53,743 nucleotides of DNA from Acidimicrobiales bacterium (GTDB lineage: Bacteria > Actinomycetota > Acidimicrobiia > Acidimicrobiales > Iamiaceae), in NCBI GenBank assembly GCA_025463365.1, contig JAOBWM010000165.1:1-53743 (forward strand), given 5' to 3'. The position numbers and the translations under genes were made by a program. Positions 1-8,204 of the stretch are shown here, piece after piece (within the stretch, counting starts at the first letter, position 1; each line of letters opens with the position of its first letter). Under the pieces are notes generated by a model, which worked only from the letters and a program-made list of their open reading frames with translations, was not told where the DNA came from and did not search any database.

Positions 1-702
1 CGCCGTGTCGATCTGGCGGGTCCGCACCGCCGCCGCCGGGGAGAACCCGGCTTCGGCGCAGGCCTGCTGCACGAGGTCGTGCAGGCCGTGGTCGGTGTCG
101 AACAGCACCCACGGCACGCCGGCGAGCAGGCCGAGCGGAAGCGGGGATCGGCGCCCGACCTCCGGCGAGTCGGGCGGTAGCACGACCACGTAGCGCTCCT
201 GGCCGAGCGCGACCCGCTCGCCGCGCCATCCGTCGGGTGGCACGGCGATCCCGACGTCCCCATCGCCCCGCTCGAGGCCGGCCACCAGCTCGTCACGGCG
301 CAGGTGCTCGCGGATGCGCACCTCCACGTCGGGCTCGCGCTCGCGCCACGCGGCCAGTGCCGGAGGGAGGATCGTCGCGGCCAGCGAGGACACGATGGCG
401 ATGCTCAGCGTCTCCCCCGCCGTCCCCGCCCGCCGGGCGGCCTCGACCCCGCGGCGCCCGGCATCGAGCGCTTCGCGCCCGCCCGCCGCCAAGGCGCGGC
501 CTGCCTCGGTCGGTCGAACGCCCCGCCCCACCCGCTCGAACAGCGGCGTGCCGATGCGCCGTTCGAGGGCAGCGAGCTGGTGGGAGATCGTGGGTTGGGT
601 GACGTGCAACAGGGCTGCGGCGCGGCTCACGGATCCGAGGTCGGCGACGGCCACGAGGTATTCGAGCTGCCGGAGGCTGAGGTCGGCGGAGAGTTCATTC
701 AT
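1..702 (-). CDS. LysR-family transcriptional regulator (C-terminus outside window)
   Basis: The 234 visible codons encode a LysR-type regulator. Residues 6-65 form the N-terminal winged helix-turn-helix, with the typical AAALLHVTQPTISHQLAALE recognition segment followed by GTPLFERVGRGVRPTEAG. From about residue 90 the substrate-binding domain begins (LSIAIVSSLAATILPPALAA). The ATG at 702 is the only start that precedes the helix-turn-helix. The gene lacks roughly its last 60-70 residues, which lie left of the window. It is divergent from the amidohydrolase at 772, the usual arrangement of a LysR regulator and its target, so it probably controls that gene. Its ligand cannot be read from the sequence. 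Confidence 0.93.
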   Translation of the reverse strand, partial: MNELSADLSLRQLEYLVAVADLGSVSRAAALLHVTQPTISHQLAALERRIGTPLFERVGRGVRPTEAGRALAAGGREALDAGRRGVEAARRAGTAGETLSIAIVSSLAATILPPALAAWREREPDVEVRIREHLRRDELVAGLERGDGDVGIAVPPDGWRGERVALGQERYVVVLPPDSPEVGRRSPLPLGLLAGVPWVLFDTDHGLHDLVQQACAEAGFSPAAAVRTRQIDTA

Positions 703-710
703 AGATGCCC

Positions 711-735
711 TGCATGCTTCCACACCAAGAATGCA
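711..735. promoter_or_regulatory. Candidate LysR operator in the divergent intergenic region
   Basis: TGCAT at 711-715 and ATGCA at 731-735 form a perfect 5-base inverted repeat separated by 15 bases. It lies in the 69-base gap between the LysR gene and the amidohydrolase at 772. LysR proteins commonly bind interrupted dyads in such gaps, so the assignment rests on position and symmetry only. Confidence 0.35.
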
Positions 736-771
736 CTGGACCGGACGGAATGCGCCGGGGACCATGGGCGG

Positions 772-1992
772 ATGGAGACACTCGTGCTGCAGGGCGGTCG
801 GGTCATCGACCCGGCCTCGGAGACCGACACCACGACGGACGTGACGATCCGCGACGGGATCATCAGCGCCGTCGGCCCCACCGATCCGGCCCTCGTCGAC
901 CACCCCGACACCGCGGTCATCGACTGCACCGGCCTCCTGGTCATCCCGGGCCTGATCGACCTGCACTGCCACGTCATGACCGGGCTCGGCGACTTCTGCG
1001 TCGAGCCCGACGAGGTCGGTGTCGACATGGGCGTGCCCGTGCTGGTCGACGGCGGCACCAGCGGCGTGGCCACCTTCGACATCAGTCGCCGGGCGATCAT
1101 CGACCACCCCGCGACGAGGTCGCGGGTCCTCGCGTTCCTCGATCCCAACCAGCTGTACCTGGCCACCAAGGACTTCATCTGCCACAAGCTGGAGATCGCC
1201 AACGACCTCCGCAACCTCGACTTCGAGTCGCTCGAAGCATCGGTCGACCGCAACAGCGACGTGGTCGTGGGAGCCAAGGCGCGGGCATGTCACGTCGGCG
1301 ATCCCGAGTTCTCCCCGTTCCTCGACGCCGCCCAGCGAGCGATGGGCGACCTACCGGTGATGGTCCACCTGGGCCGGTTCCCGTTCACGCCGGTGATCAC
1401 CCCCAAGGCACTCCTCAACCAGCTGCGAGGCGGCGACATCATCACCCACGCCTTCCGCGGCGCCGGCGGCATGTGCGGGCCCGACGGCAAGGCCGTCCCG
1501 GAGTTCCGTGATGCCGTGGACCGCGGCGTCGTGCTGGACGTCGGCCACTCCGGTACGGACTTCCGGTTCAAGGAGGCCCGGCGGCTCGTCGACCAGGGCT
1601 ACCTGCCCGACACGGCGTCGACCGACCTCAACGTGTTCAACATCAGCGGGCCCGTGTACTCCTTGGCCGAGACGCTCACGAAGATGCTGGCGCTCGACAT
1701 CGACCTCCGCCACGTGATCGCCATGGCCACCACCAACACGGCCCGGGCCATCGGCCGCTCCCACGAGCTGGGTGCCCTCGCCGCAGGCCGCGCCGCCGAG
1801 GTGTCCGTGATGCGACTCCGGACCGACGGTCCGTTCCCCGTGTCCGACGGCGTCGAGGTCGTGCAGTCCCCGACCGCCCTCCAGCCCGTCGGGTGCGTGC
1901 GAGCAGGGACGTGGATCCCCACGTCCCCCCTCTCCACCTTCGCCGGCACCGGCAAGACCTGGGGCGAGGTCCCCGACGACATCGACTGGTGA
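772..1992 (+). CDS. COG3964-type amidohydrolase/deacetylase metallohydrolase
   Basis: This 406-residue protein is a dihydroorotase-like member of the amidohydrolase superfamily. It shows an N-terminal beta-sandwich segment (LQGGRVIDPASETDTTTDVT), the metal-binding HxH in GLIDLHCHV, a lysine in VVGAKARA at the place of the carboxylated metal-bridging lysine, later histidines in VMVHLGRF and IITHAFRG, and a catalytic aspartate in DTASTDLN. These features fit the COG3964 group, whose characterised relatives act on acylated or cyclic amide substrates. The ATG at 772 gives the normal N-terminal strand; the reading frame is open further upstream, but that extension is not family-like and overlaps the LysR gene. 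Its substrate is unknown; the setting suggests a purine or hydantoin-like intermediate. Confidence 0.85.
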   Translation: METLVLQGGRVIDPASETDTTTDVTIRDGIISAVGPTDPALVDHPDTAVIDCTGLLVIPGLIDLHCHVMTGLGDFCVEPDEVGVDMGVPVLVDGGTSGVATFDISRRAIIDHPATRSRVLAFLDPNQLYLATKDFICHKLEIANDLRNLDFESLEASVDRNSDVVVGAKARACHVGDPEFSPFLDAAQRAMGDLPVMVHLGRFPFTPVITPKALLNQLRGGDIITHAFRGAGGMCGPDGKAVPEFRDAVDRGVVLDVGHSGTDFRFKEARRLVDQGYLPDTASTDLNVFNISGPVYSLAETLTKMLALDIDLRHVIAMATTNTARAIGRSHELGALAAGRAAEVSVMRLRTDGPFPVSDGVEVVQSPTALQPVGCVRAGTWIPTSPLSTFAGTGKTWGEVPDDIDW

Positions 1993-2349
1993 TCAGCCCC
2001 GGGCGTTCAGGTAGTTGTAGACGGTGAAGCGGGAGACGCCGAGGGCGTCGGCGATGTCTTCGACGGCCTTGCGGTAGCGGAAGGCGCCGAGCTCGTTGAG
2101 GCGCGCGACGGCGGTCTGCTTGTCCTCCCGGGTGAGCTCGACGAGTGCCGCTCCCATCTCCGACTCGACCGCGGCGATCAGCGCGTCGAGGCCGTCCTGA
2201 GGCTGGGCGGGACGGAAGCCACCCACGAGCTCACCGTCCCAGGTCAGCGGGATGTCGCCGGGCCGCACCTTGCTCCGCTCGACGATCGTGGCTCCCATGG
2301 CCTCGGCCACCGGCTCGATCGCGGCGAGGAGCGGGTGGCGGGCCGGCAC
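1993..2349 (-). CDS. Short HTH_22 (YheO/DauR C-terminal type) DNA-binding regulator
   Basis: This 118-residue protein ends in a helix-turn-helix of the YheO/DauR type: TREDKQTAVARLNELGAFRY is followed by the helix pair around ALGVSRFTVYNYL. YheO and DauR proteins normally carry a PAS-like sensor of about 110 residues in front of this domain. Here only about 60 residues precede it (LLAAIEPVAEAMGATIVERS), so the sensor is truncated or replaced. The GTG at 2349 is chosen because a TACCCT -10 element ends 7 bases upstream, fitting a leaderless transcript. The stop codon abuts that of the convergent amidohydrolase. The gene is divergent from the deaminase at 2452 with a repeated operator-like site between them, making it the best candidate regulator of the island. 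Confidence 0.8.
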   Translation of the reverse strand: MPARHPLLAAIEPVAEAMGATIVERSKVRPGDIPLTWDGELVGGFRPAQPQDGLDALIAAVESEMGAALVELTREDKQTAVARLNELGAFRYRKAVEDIADALGVSRFTVYNYLNARG

Positions 2350-2356
2350 GGAGGTC

Positions 2357-2362
2357 AGGGTA
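2357..2362 (-). promoter_or_regulatory. -10 element TACCCT, leaderless start
   Basis: TACCCT on the minus strand ends 7 bases before the GTG at 2349. The spacing places the transcription start at or next to the initiation codon. Confidence 0.45.
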
Positions 2363-2415
2363 CGCGCCCGCCGAACCGGCTCCGTGAAGGGGCTGTGAAC
2401 ACGCACCCATCGGGA

Positions 2416-2430
2416 TTGACGATCTGTTGA
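2416..2430 (+). promoter_or_regulatory. Operator-like site D of the purine island
   Basis: TTGACGATCTGTTGA matches the recurring pattern TTNACANNNYGTTGA with one change in the left half. It lies between the HTH_22 regulator (start 2349) and the amidohydrolase (start 2452). The extended 17-mer matches the one upstream of the xanthine dehydrogenase at 14 of 17 positions. Confidence 0.5.
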
Positions 2431-2451
2431 AGTCAGGGGAGGGTCGTGGCC

Positions 2452-3789
2452 ATGCGCACCCTGATCCGCAACGGCATCGTCCTGCCCATGACCGGCGGCC
2501 AGACGGCCTTCGACCCCGGTTCGGTCCTCATCGACGGCGACGCCATCGTGGCCATCGGCGAGGTGGACGCCCTCGATGCGGACCCGGGCTCGGCGGGCGC
2601 CGAGGTGGTGGACGCCAGCGGCCACGCGGTGCTCCCGGGGCTCCACAACTGCCACCTGCACTCGGGGCTGCTGCGAGGCACGGCCGAGAGCATGTCGCTG
2701 TGGGACTGGCTGAAGTCCTACGTCGATCCGGCCCACAAGGCGCTCACGTCCGAGATCGCGCACGCCGCGTCGCTGCACTGCTACGCCGAGAGCCTGCTGG
2801 CCGGGACGGTCTCGGTGATGGACATGTGGCGGTTCATGGAGGGGTCTGCCGAAGCGGCCACGACGCTCGGCATCCGCGCCACGCTCGTGCCCTACGTGGC
2901 CGATCTCGACGGCTACGACTACTTCGAGTCGATCGAGAGCAACCGCCGCCTGCTCGAGTCGCACCGCACGGCGGCCGACGGACGAGTCCGGTCGTGGGTG
3001 GGCCTCGAGCACCTCTTCTACTGTTCGCCCGAGGCGTTCCGGGCTGCGGCCGACCTGGCCGAGGAGTTCGACACCGGGATCCACACCCACTCGTCAGAGT
3101 CCATCTGGGAGGTGCAGGAGTCCCTCAGCCGGTTCGGGCGGCGGCCCATCGAGGAGTTCTTCAACCGGGGCATCCTCGGGGCCAACACGCTGGTGGCCCA
3201 CTGCGTCTGGCTCGACGATCGGGAGATCGAACTGCTGGCCCAGACGGGCACGTCGGTGGCGCATTGCCCGTGCTCGAACATGAAGCTGTCGTCGGGCCCG
3301 GCCCGGGTCGGTGACCTGCGCGCCAAGGGCGTGCTCGTGGGCCTGGGCAGCGACGGCGAGAAGGAGAACAACAACCTCGACCTGGTGGAGGAGATGAAGT
3401 TCGCCTCGCTCCTGCAGAAGGTGACGACCCTCGACCCCACGAGCGGCGACCCGTGGGATGTGCTCACGATGGCCACCATCGAGGGGGCCCGGGCCACCGG
3501 ACTGGGCGACGTCTCGGGCTCGCTCGAGCCCGGCAAGCGAGCCGACATCATCACCATCGACCTCGGCGGGCTGCACACCACCCCCGTGCTGCACGGGCGC
3601 GACTTCAACGTGGCGGCGCACGTCGTGTTCTCGGCGTCGGGCCGCGACGTCCGCGACGTGTTCGTCGACGGCCACCGGGTCGTCGCCGGCGGGGTGCCGA
3701 CCACCTTCGACGTGGCAACCGTGCGCGCTCGCGCCCAGGCCGCCGCCGAGGAGCTGTTCGAGCGCCGGGCCGCGCTGGCCGATGCCTGA
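2452..3789 (+). CDS. TRZ/ATZ-type amidohydrolase (probable purine or triazine-like deaminase)
   Basis: This 445-residue protein is a zinc aminohydrolase of the chlorohydrolase / guanine deaminase / SsnA branch. Its motifs run in order: LPGLHNCHLHSGLLRG (HxH), a metal histidine in GIHTHSSES, a histidine in TLVAHCVWL, VAHCPCSNMKL, and the catalytic aspartate in GLGSDGEKENNN. A C-terminal composite domain closes the protein (GSLEPGKRADIITIDL). The ATG at 2452 has an AGGGGAGGG ribosome-binding site about 8 bases upstream, whereas the GTG at 2446 lies too close to it. The likely reaction is hydrolytic deamination of a purine or related amino-heterocycle; the exact substrate is not evident. Confidence 0.88.
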   Translation: MRTLIRNGIVLPMTGGQTAFDPGSVLIDGDAIVAIGEVDALDADPGSAGAEVVDASGHAVLPGLHNCHLHSGLLRGTAESMSLWDWLKSYVDPAHKALTSEIAHAASLHCYAESLLAGTVSVMDMWRFMEGSAEAATTLGIRATLVPYVADLDGYDYFESIESNRRLLESHRTAADGRVRSWVGLEHLFYCSPEAFRAAADLAEEFDTGIHTHSSESIWEVQESLSRFGRRPIEEFFNRGILGANTLVAHCVWLDDREIELLAQTGTSVAHCPCSNMKLSSGPARVGDLRAKGVLVGLGSDGEKENNNLDLVEEMKFASLLQKVTTLDPTSGDPWDVLTMATIEGARATGLGDVSGSLEPGKRADIITIDLGGLHTTPVLHGRDFNVAAHVVFSASGRDVRDVFVDGHRVVAGGVPTTFDVATVRARAQAAAEELFERRAALADA

Positions 3790-3807
3790 CCGTGGCAGGC
3801 TGCCGCA

Positions 3808-4323
3808 ATGACCGACGTCAACCCCACCGATGCCACCGACGCCGAGGACCGCGAGGAGCTCACGTGGGACCTCTTCGGCACCGCGACGCGTGAGCTGGCC
3901 GAGCAGATCGCAGCTGACGACTGGATCCCCGACATCGTGGTGGCGGTGGCCCGCGGCGGCCTCACCGTGGGGGGTGCGCTGGCCTACGCCCTCGGGGTGA
4001 AGAACTGCGGCGCCATCAACGTCGAGTTCTACACGGGGGTCGACGCCCGCCTCGACGTGCCGGTCGTGCTCCCGCCGAGCCTCAACCTGGTCGATATCAC
4101 CGACCTCAACGTCTTGATCGCCGACGACGTCGCCGACACCGGCCACACGCTTCGACTGGTGCGAGAGGTGCTCGCCCAGCACGTTCGCGAGACCCGCACA
4201 GCCGTGCTCTACCACAAGCCCCACAGCGTGATCGTGCCGACCTACGCGTGGAAGCAGACCGATGCCTGGATCAACTTCTGCTGGTCCAAGCTCCCCCCGG
4301 TCGCCGGCCTCCCACCCCGCTGA
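3808..4323 (+). CDS. Purine-type phosphoribosyltransferase
   Basis: The 171-residue protein is a type I phosphoribosyltransferase. The PRPP-binding loop is VLIADDVADTGHTLR (about residues 103-117), and the upstream VAVARGGLTVGGALA (about residues 47-61) is the pyrophosphate-binding loop seen in xanthine/guanine phosphoribosyltransferases. It follows the deaminase at 2452 by 18 bases on the same strand and is probably cotranscribed. Such an enzyme would salvage guanine or xanthine to the nucleotide with PRPP. Base specificity is inferred from family resemblance and neighbours. Confidence 0.85.
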   Translation: MTDVNPTDATDAEDREELTWDLFGTATRELAEQIAADDWIPDIVVAVARGGLTVGGALAYALGVKNCGAINVEFYTGVDARLDVPVVLPPSLNLVDITDLNVLIADDVADTGHTLRLVREVLAQHVRETRTAVLYHKPHSVIVPTYAWKQTDAWINFCWSKLPPVAGLPPR

Positions 4324-4353
4324 CGAGAAACATGGGTGCGTTGGACGGCAGGG

Positions 4354-5424
4354 TCAGGAGGGGGCGGGTGACGGCCGCAGGGAGTTGCGGGCCGTCTCGA
4401 CTCGGTCGCGCAGGGCGGCCTTGTCGTCCTGTTCGAGCCAGCAGGCCTCGACGCCGTCGAGGGCGACGTCGACCATGAGGTCCCAGCTCCAGTCGAAGGC
4501 GCCGGCCACCGAGCGGTACTCGTAGCCGAGGTCGAGGTCGGTGAGGGCCGGGTCGTCGGTGTTGAGCGTGGCGACGAGGCCGGCGGCGCGCATGGCCGGG
4601 TAGCAGTGCTCGCCGAGATCGGCGTAGGCGTTGGCGATGCGGATGTTGGAGTTGGGGCAGACGGTGAGGGCGATGCGCTCGTCGACGAACCGCTTCACGA
4701 CGTCGGGATCATCGAGGATGGACAGGCCGTGGTCGATGCGCTCGGCGCCCAGCAGGTCGACGCACGCCGTGATGGCGTCGGGCCCCGAGTTCTCGCCCTG
4801 GTGCGCGGTCCGCCGGAAGCCGCCCGCGCCGGCCGTGCGGAACGCCTCGACGTACCAGTCGGGTTCTTGGCCGATCTCGGTGGAGTCGTACCCGACACCG
4901 AGCACCCGGTCGATGCCCGTGGCGCCGGCGCGGCGGAGGGCCACGAGCTGGGCGGCGGTGTCCTCGGCGACCGCGTGGCCGAAGTCGCGGTCGAAGTCGC
5001 AGATGAGCTGCACCCGGACGCCCGCCTCGGCCTCGGCGGCGGCGAAGCCCTCATCGAGGCCGGCCACGATCTCGGCCAGGTCCTGACCGGCGGCGAGGTG
5101 CCGGGCCGGGGTGAAGAACGACTCGCGGTAGGCGAGGCCATGGGCGGCGCCGTCGAGGGCCGACTCGTAGGCGAGGCGGGCCCAGTCGCCGCGGTCGCCG
5201 AGCGTCGACTGCACGAGCCAGAAGACTCGCAGGAATCCGTCGAGCGAGTCGTAGGCGTACAGCTCGGTCGGGTCGTCGACGGGCAGCGCCAGACCGTTCT
5301 TGGCCGCCAGATCGGCCACCGTGTGGGGCCGCATGGAGCCCTCGACATGGCAATGGAGCTCGACCTTGGGCAGTGCCTCGAGCGCCTGGCCCAGCGGGCT
5401 CGCGAGTTCGATCGGCGCACTCAT
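4354..5424 (-). CDS. add: Adenosine deaminase family protein
   Basis: This 356-residue TIM-barrel hydrolase shows the adenosine deaminase signature: VELHCHVEGSM (zinc HxH), the catalytic histidine-glutamate block as TAHQGENSG, ERIDHGLSI, VCPNSNIRI and the zinc aspartate in TLNTDDPAL. The usual HAGE motif reads HQGE here; both catalytic residues are retained. The ATG at 5424 overlaps the stop of the upstream deaminase by four bases (ATGA), so the two are probably translationally coupled. The reaction would be adenosine (or adenine or a related compound) to inosine (or hypoxanthine) plus ammonia. The neighbours support purine breakdown rather than a housekeeping role. Confidence 0.9.
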   Translation of the reverse strand: MSAPIELASPLGQALEALPKVELHCHVEGSMRPHTVADLAAKNGLALPVDDPTELYAYDSLDGFLRVFWLVQSTLGDRGDWARLAYESALDGAAHGLAYRESFFTPARHLAAGQDLAEIVAGLDEGFAAAEAEAGVRVQLICDFDRDFGHAVAEDTAAQLVALRRAGATGIDRVLGVGYDSTEIGQEPDWYVEAFRTAGAGGFRRTAHQGENSGPDAITACVDLLGAERIDHGLSILDDPDVVKRFVDERIALTVCPNSNIRIANAYADLGEHCYPAMRAAGLVATLNTDDPALTDLDLGYEYRSVAGAFDWSWDLMVDVALDGVEACWLEQDDKAALRDRVETARNSLRPSPAPS

Positions 5425-6818
5425 CGTGCTTGGATCCTGGTCGACGCGGCGTGGTGGCGCGTGAGGATGTCCTCGATGCCCGGCGGGACGAGCACGCCGT
5501 CGCGCACGATCGCCTTGCCGGCGACCACGGTGTGCTTGGCCGACACGGGCCCGCACCGCAGCCACGCCTCGATGGGATCGGTGATGGCCCCGGCGAACTG
5601 CACCCCCTCGAGCGGCCAGCACACGAGGTCGCCGACCGAACCGACGGCGAGCACCCCGAGCTCGCCCTCTCGACCGAGGCAGGCCGCCGAGCCGCGGGTG
5701 GCGATCTCGAGCGCGTCGCGGGCCCCGGTGGACTGCGGACCGCCCCGCATGCGGGCGAGGAGCATGGCGTTGCGTGCCTCCATCCAGAGCGAGGCTGAGT
5801 CGGTCGACGCCGAGCCATCGCACCCGAGCCCGACCGGGACCCCGGCCGCCCGGAAGTCGGACACGGGCGAGACCCCGCCCCCACCGATCATCATGTTCGA
5901 GCTGGGGCAGTGGGCGACGCCGGTCCCCCACCGACCCATGCGCTCGATCTCGGCCTGGTTCGGATAGATGCAGTGCGCCACCCACGATCGGTCGGTGCCC
6001 CAGCCGCAGTTCTCGAAGTGCTCGATCGTGCGGATCCCGAACGTCTCCATCGAGTACGTGTCCTCGTCGGGGTCCTCCGCGAGGTGGGTGTGGAGGCGCA
6101 CGTCGAGGCGTTCGGCCATCTCGGCGGTCGCCACCATGAGCTCCGGCGTCACCGAGAACGGCGAACACGGCGCCAGCGCGATGCGGACCATGGCCCCCCA
6201 CGACGGGTCGTGGTGGAGACCGACGAGGCGCTCGCTGTCGAGGAGGATCTCCTCGTCGGTCTGCACGACGGAGTCGGGCGGGAGGCCTCCGTCCTTCTGC
6301 GAGCGACTCATCGAGCCGCGGGTGGGGTGGAACCGCATGCCGAGCTCCACCGCGGCCCTGATCTCCGCGGAGATCAGGTCGCCGGCACCGCGGGGGTGCA
6401 CGTAGAGGTGGTCGGTTGACGTGGTGCAGCCGCCGAGGGCCAGCTCGGCCAGCCCCACCCATGCCGACAGGTAGGCGGCCTCCTCGTCGAGCCGACTCCA
6501 CAGGGGATACAGCGTCGTGAGCCACTGGAACAACGTCGACTGGGTGGCCGGTCGGTGGGCCCGGGTCAGGTTCTGGAAGATGTGGTGGTGCGTGTTGATC
6601 AAGCCGGGTGTGACGAGGCACCCCTCGGCCCGCAGGATCTCGTCGGCCTGAGGCTCCGAACCGGCTGCCCCGATGCCGCTCACCAACCCGTCGGTGATGG
6701 CCACCCAGCCCCCCGGGATCTCCCGCCGGTCGTCGTCCACGGTGGCCAGGAGGAGGGCTCCGGTCACCAAGAAATCGGCCCGCGCTTGGGCGTAGGGTGC
6801 GGCGTCAGTGGGGGTCAT
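5421..6818 (-). CDS. 8-oxoguanine deaminase-type amidohydrolase
   Basis: This 465-residue aminohydrolase belongs to the branch containing 8-oxoguanine deaminase and hydroxydechloroatrazine ethylaminohydrolase. It shows the HxH in GLINTHHHIFQNLTRA, the diagnostic loop GSMSRSQKDGGLPPDSVV, a metal histidine in LHTHLAED, SWVAHCIYP, AHCPSSNM and the aspartate in GLGCDGSAS. In this branch 8-oxoguanine is deaminated to urate. It is first in a two-gene operon with the adenosine deaminase (ATGA overlap) and is divergent from the ABC importer, with three operator-like sites between them. Assignment to 8-oxoguanine rather than another aminopurine rests on the loop motif. Confidence 0.85.
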   Translation of the reverse strand: MTPTDAAPYAQARADFLVTGALLLATVDDDRREIPGGWVAITDGLVSGIGAAGSEPQADEILRAEGCLVTPGLINTHHHIFQNLTRAHRPATQSTLFQWLTTLYPLWSRLDEEAAYLSAWVGLAELALGGCTTSTDHLYVHPRGAGDLISAEIRAAVELGMRFHPTRGSMSRSQKDGGLPPDSVVQTDEEILLDSERLVGLHHDPSWGAMVRIALAPCSPFSVTPELMVATAEMAERLDVRLHTHLAEDPDEDTYSMETFGIRTIEHFENCGWGTDRSWVAHCIYPNQAEIERMGRWGTGVAHCPSSNMMIGGGGVSPVSDFRAAGVPVGLGCDGSASTDSASLWMEARNAMLLARMRGGPQSTGARDALEIATRGSAACLGREGELGVLAVGSVGDLVCWPLEGVQFAGAITDPIEAWLRCGPVSAKHTVVAGKAIVRDGVLVPPGIEDILTRHHAASTRIQAR

Positions 6819-6870
6819 GGAATCGAACTGTGGGGGTGTGTCTCGACGTCGTCAACCGGTCGCCTGCCCG

Positions 6871-6885
6871 TTTACAAGCTGTTGA
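6871..6885 (+). promoter_or_regulatory. Operator-like site A1
   Basis: TTTACAAGCTGTTGA fits TTNACANNNYGTTGA. It lies in the divergent region between the 8-oxoguanine-deaminase operon and the ABC importer operon and overlaps site A2 by four bases. Confidence 0.5.
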
Positions 6886-6896
6886 CACGATGGCAA
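6882..6896 (+). promoter_or_regulatory. Operator-like site A2
   Basis: TTGACACGATGGCAA is a semi-palindrome that differs at one base from TTCACACGATGGCAA in the xanthine dehydrogenase promoter region (22342-22356, minus strand). It sits inside a larger perfect inverted repeat, GCTGTTG at 6878-6884 and CAACAGC at 6894-6900. The TTGACA part could also serve as a -35 element. Confidence 0.5.
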
Positions 6897-6905
6897 CAGC
6901 ATTCT

Positions 6906-6920
6906 TCAACAAAGCGTTGA
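6906..6920 (+). promoter_or_regulatory. Operator-like site A3
   Basis: TCAACAAAGCGTTGA has the same half-site layout as A1, and the flanking bases extend it to a perfect 6-base inverted repeat (TTCAAC at 6905-6910, GTTGAA at 6916-6921). Confidence 0.5.
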
Positions 6921-6929
6921 AGCGAAACC

Positions 6930-6935
6930 TACAGT
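6930..6935 (+). promoter_or_regulatory. -10 element TACAGT for the ABC importer operon
   Basis: TACAGT matches TANNNT and ends 8 bases before the ATG at 6944. It lies just downstream of the operator-like cluster, so a bound regulator would block RNA polymerase. Confidence 0.35.
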
Positions 6936-6943
6936 CACGAACC

Positions 6944-7105
6944 ATGACGCAGCAGCCGCAGGCCGGCCTCCTGATGCTGGTGACCTCGGTCGCGTCAACG
7001 TCGATCTCCACCATCCCGTACACCGGGTCTGCGGAGCGCGATGCAGGAGCCGCCGAACGACGGCTCGCCCTGGTCACCAACACGTCTACAAGGAGCCCAA
7101 GATGA
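6944..7105 (+). CDS. Possible 53-residue leader peptide, coupled to the ABC operon
   Basis: This small frame begins with ATG and the residues MTQQPQAGLLMLVTS. It ends in a TGA that overlaps the start of the substrate-binding protein by four bases (ATGA). No Shine-Dalgarno precedes the ATG, but a TACAGT -10 element lies 8 bases upstream, fitting a leaderless start. Third-position G/C is high in the first 28 codons and lower afterwards, which argues against full coding status. No domain is recognisable. It may be a leader peptide, or only the untranslated leader of the operon. Confidence 0.3.
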   Translation: MTQQPQAGLLMLVTSVASTSISTIPYTGSAERDAGAAERRLALVTNTSTRSPR

Positions 7106-8196
7106 CCCAGTCCTACGACCGCCGCGCCTTCCTCAGCCGGGGCGGTCTCACCGTCGCCGGCGTAGGACTGGCGGCCACCGCCGGGGGAACGTTCCTGTCG
7201 GCATGTGGCAGCAGCGACAACAACAGCGCCGGCACCAGCGACACCACGGGTGCGGGCGGCTCCACCGATCTCGGAACGCTCGACTACCAGTTGTCGTGGA
7301 TCAAGAACGTCGAGTTCGCCGGCGCGTACATCGCCGACACCAACGGCTACTACACCAAGGCCGGCTTCTCGAAGGTCAACCTCATGGCCGGTGGCCCGCA
7401 GGTGGCCCAGGACGCGGTGGTGCAGTCGGGCAAGGCCTTCATCGGCATCTCGTCGCCCGACATCACCGCCGCCGCCATCAACAAGGGCGCCGACCTGATC
7501 ATCATCGGGGCGCAGTACCAGAAGAACCCGTTCGCGGTCATGAGCCTCGCCAGCAAGCCGATCGCCACGCCGGAGGACATGTACGGCAAGAAGATCGGCG
7601 TCCAGGCCACCAATGAGGCCGTCTGGAACGGCTTCATCAAGGCATCGGGCCTCGACGCCTCCAAGATCACCAAGGTCCCGGTCCAGTTCGACCCGCAGGG
7701 CCTCGTCAACGGCGAGGTCGACGGCTGGTTCTCGTTCGTCACCAACGAACCGAACCTGCTGAAGACCCAGGGCGTCGACACCGTGACCTTCCTGCTCAAC
7801 GACCACGGCTACCCGTACGTGTCCGAGACGATGATGGTCAAGGCCAGCGACATCAAGAAGAACCCCGAGAAGATCAAGGGGGCGCTCATCGGGGACATCA
7901 AGGGCTGGAACGAGGCCGTCGCGAAGCCCGAGGTGGGCGCCAACCTCGCCGCCACCAAATACGGCAAGGACCAGAAGCTCGACGAGGCCGAGCAGGTCCT
8001 CGAGTCGAAGGCTCAGAACAAGCTGGTGTCCACCAAGGACACCGACGCCAACGGCCTCTTCACGATCACCGACGCGCTCATCGCGGACACCATCAAGTCG
8101 CTTGCCGCCGGTGGGGTCAAGATCAGCGCCGACAAGCTGTTCGACATGTCGCTCCTCGAGGCCGTCTACAAGGACGACCCGAGCCTCAAGGGCTGA
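7102..8196 (+). CDS. NMT1/SsuA-like ABC transporter substrate-binding lipoprotein
   Basis: This 364-residue protein carries a twin-arginine signal ([15 protein letters not shown]), and a lipobox ending in LSAC places the lipidated cysteine at residue 35. A Ser/Gly/Thr-rich linker follows, then the NMT1/THI5-like binding fold ([20 protein letters not shown]). Relatives bind small heterocycles such as hydroxymethylpyrimidine, or sulfonates and nitrate. It starts a four-gene operon with ATPase and two permeases, behind a clear AAGGAG ribosome-binding site. Given the surrounding deaminases and operator sites, a purine or N-substituted purine is the likely ligand; this is inferred from context. 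Confidence 0.88.
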   Translation: MTQSYDRRAFLSRGGLTVAGVGLAATAGGTFLSACGSSDNNSAGTSDTTGAGGSTDLGTLDYQLSWIKNVEFAGAYIADTNGYYTKAGFSKVNLMAGGPQVAQDAVVQSGKAFIGISSPDITAAAINKGADLIIIGAQYQKNPFAVMSLASKPIATPEDMYGKKIGVQATNEAVWNGFIKASGLDASKITKVPVQFDPQGLVNGEVDGWFSFVTNEPNLLKTQGVDTVTFLLNDHGYPYVSETMMVKASDIKKNPEKIKGALIGDIKGWNEAVAKPEVGANLAATKYGKDQKLDEAEQVLESKAQNKLVSTKDTDANGLFTITDALIADTIKSLAAGGVKISADKLFDMSLLEAVYKDDPSLKG

Positions 8197-8204
8197 GGCC
8201 GGCC

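Noticed and set aside
304-771. Extended N-terminus of the COG3964 amidohydrolase
   Set aside because: It lies antisense to the LysR gene and has no domain; the ATG at 772 begins the family-like first strand.
6960-7060. Cysteine-rich antisense peptide (PACGCC) as a sulfur-type leader
   Set aside because: It is on the strand opposite to the importer operon, has no start signals, and is best explained as the complement of the leader region.
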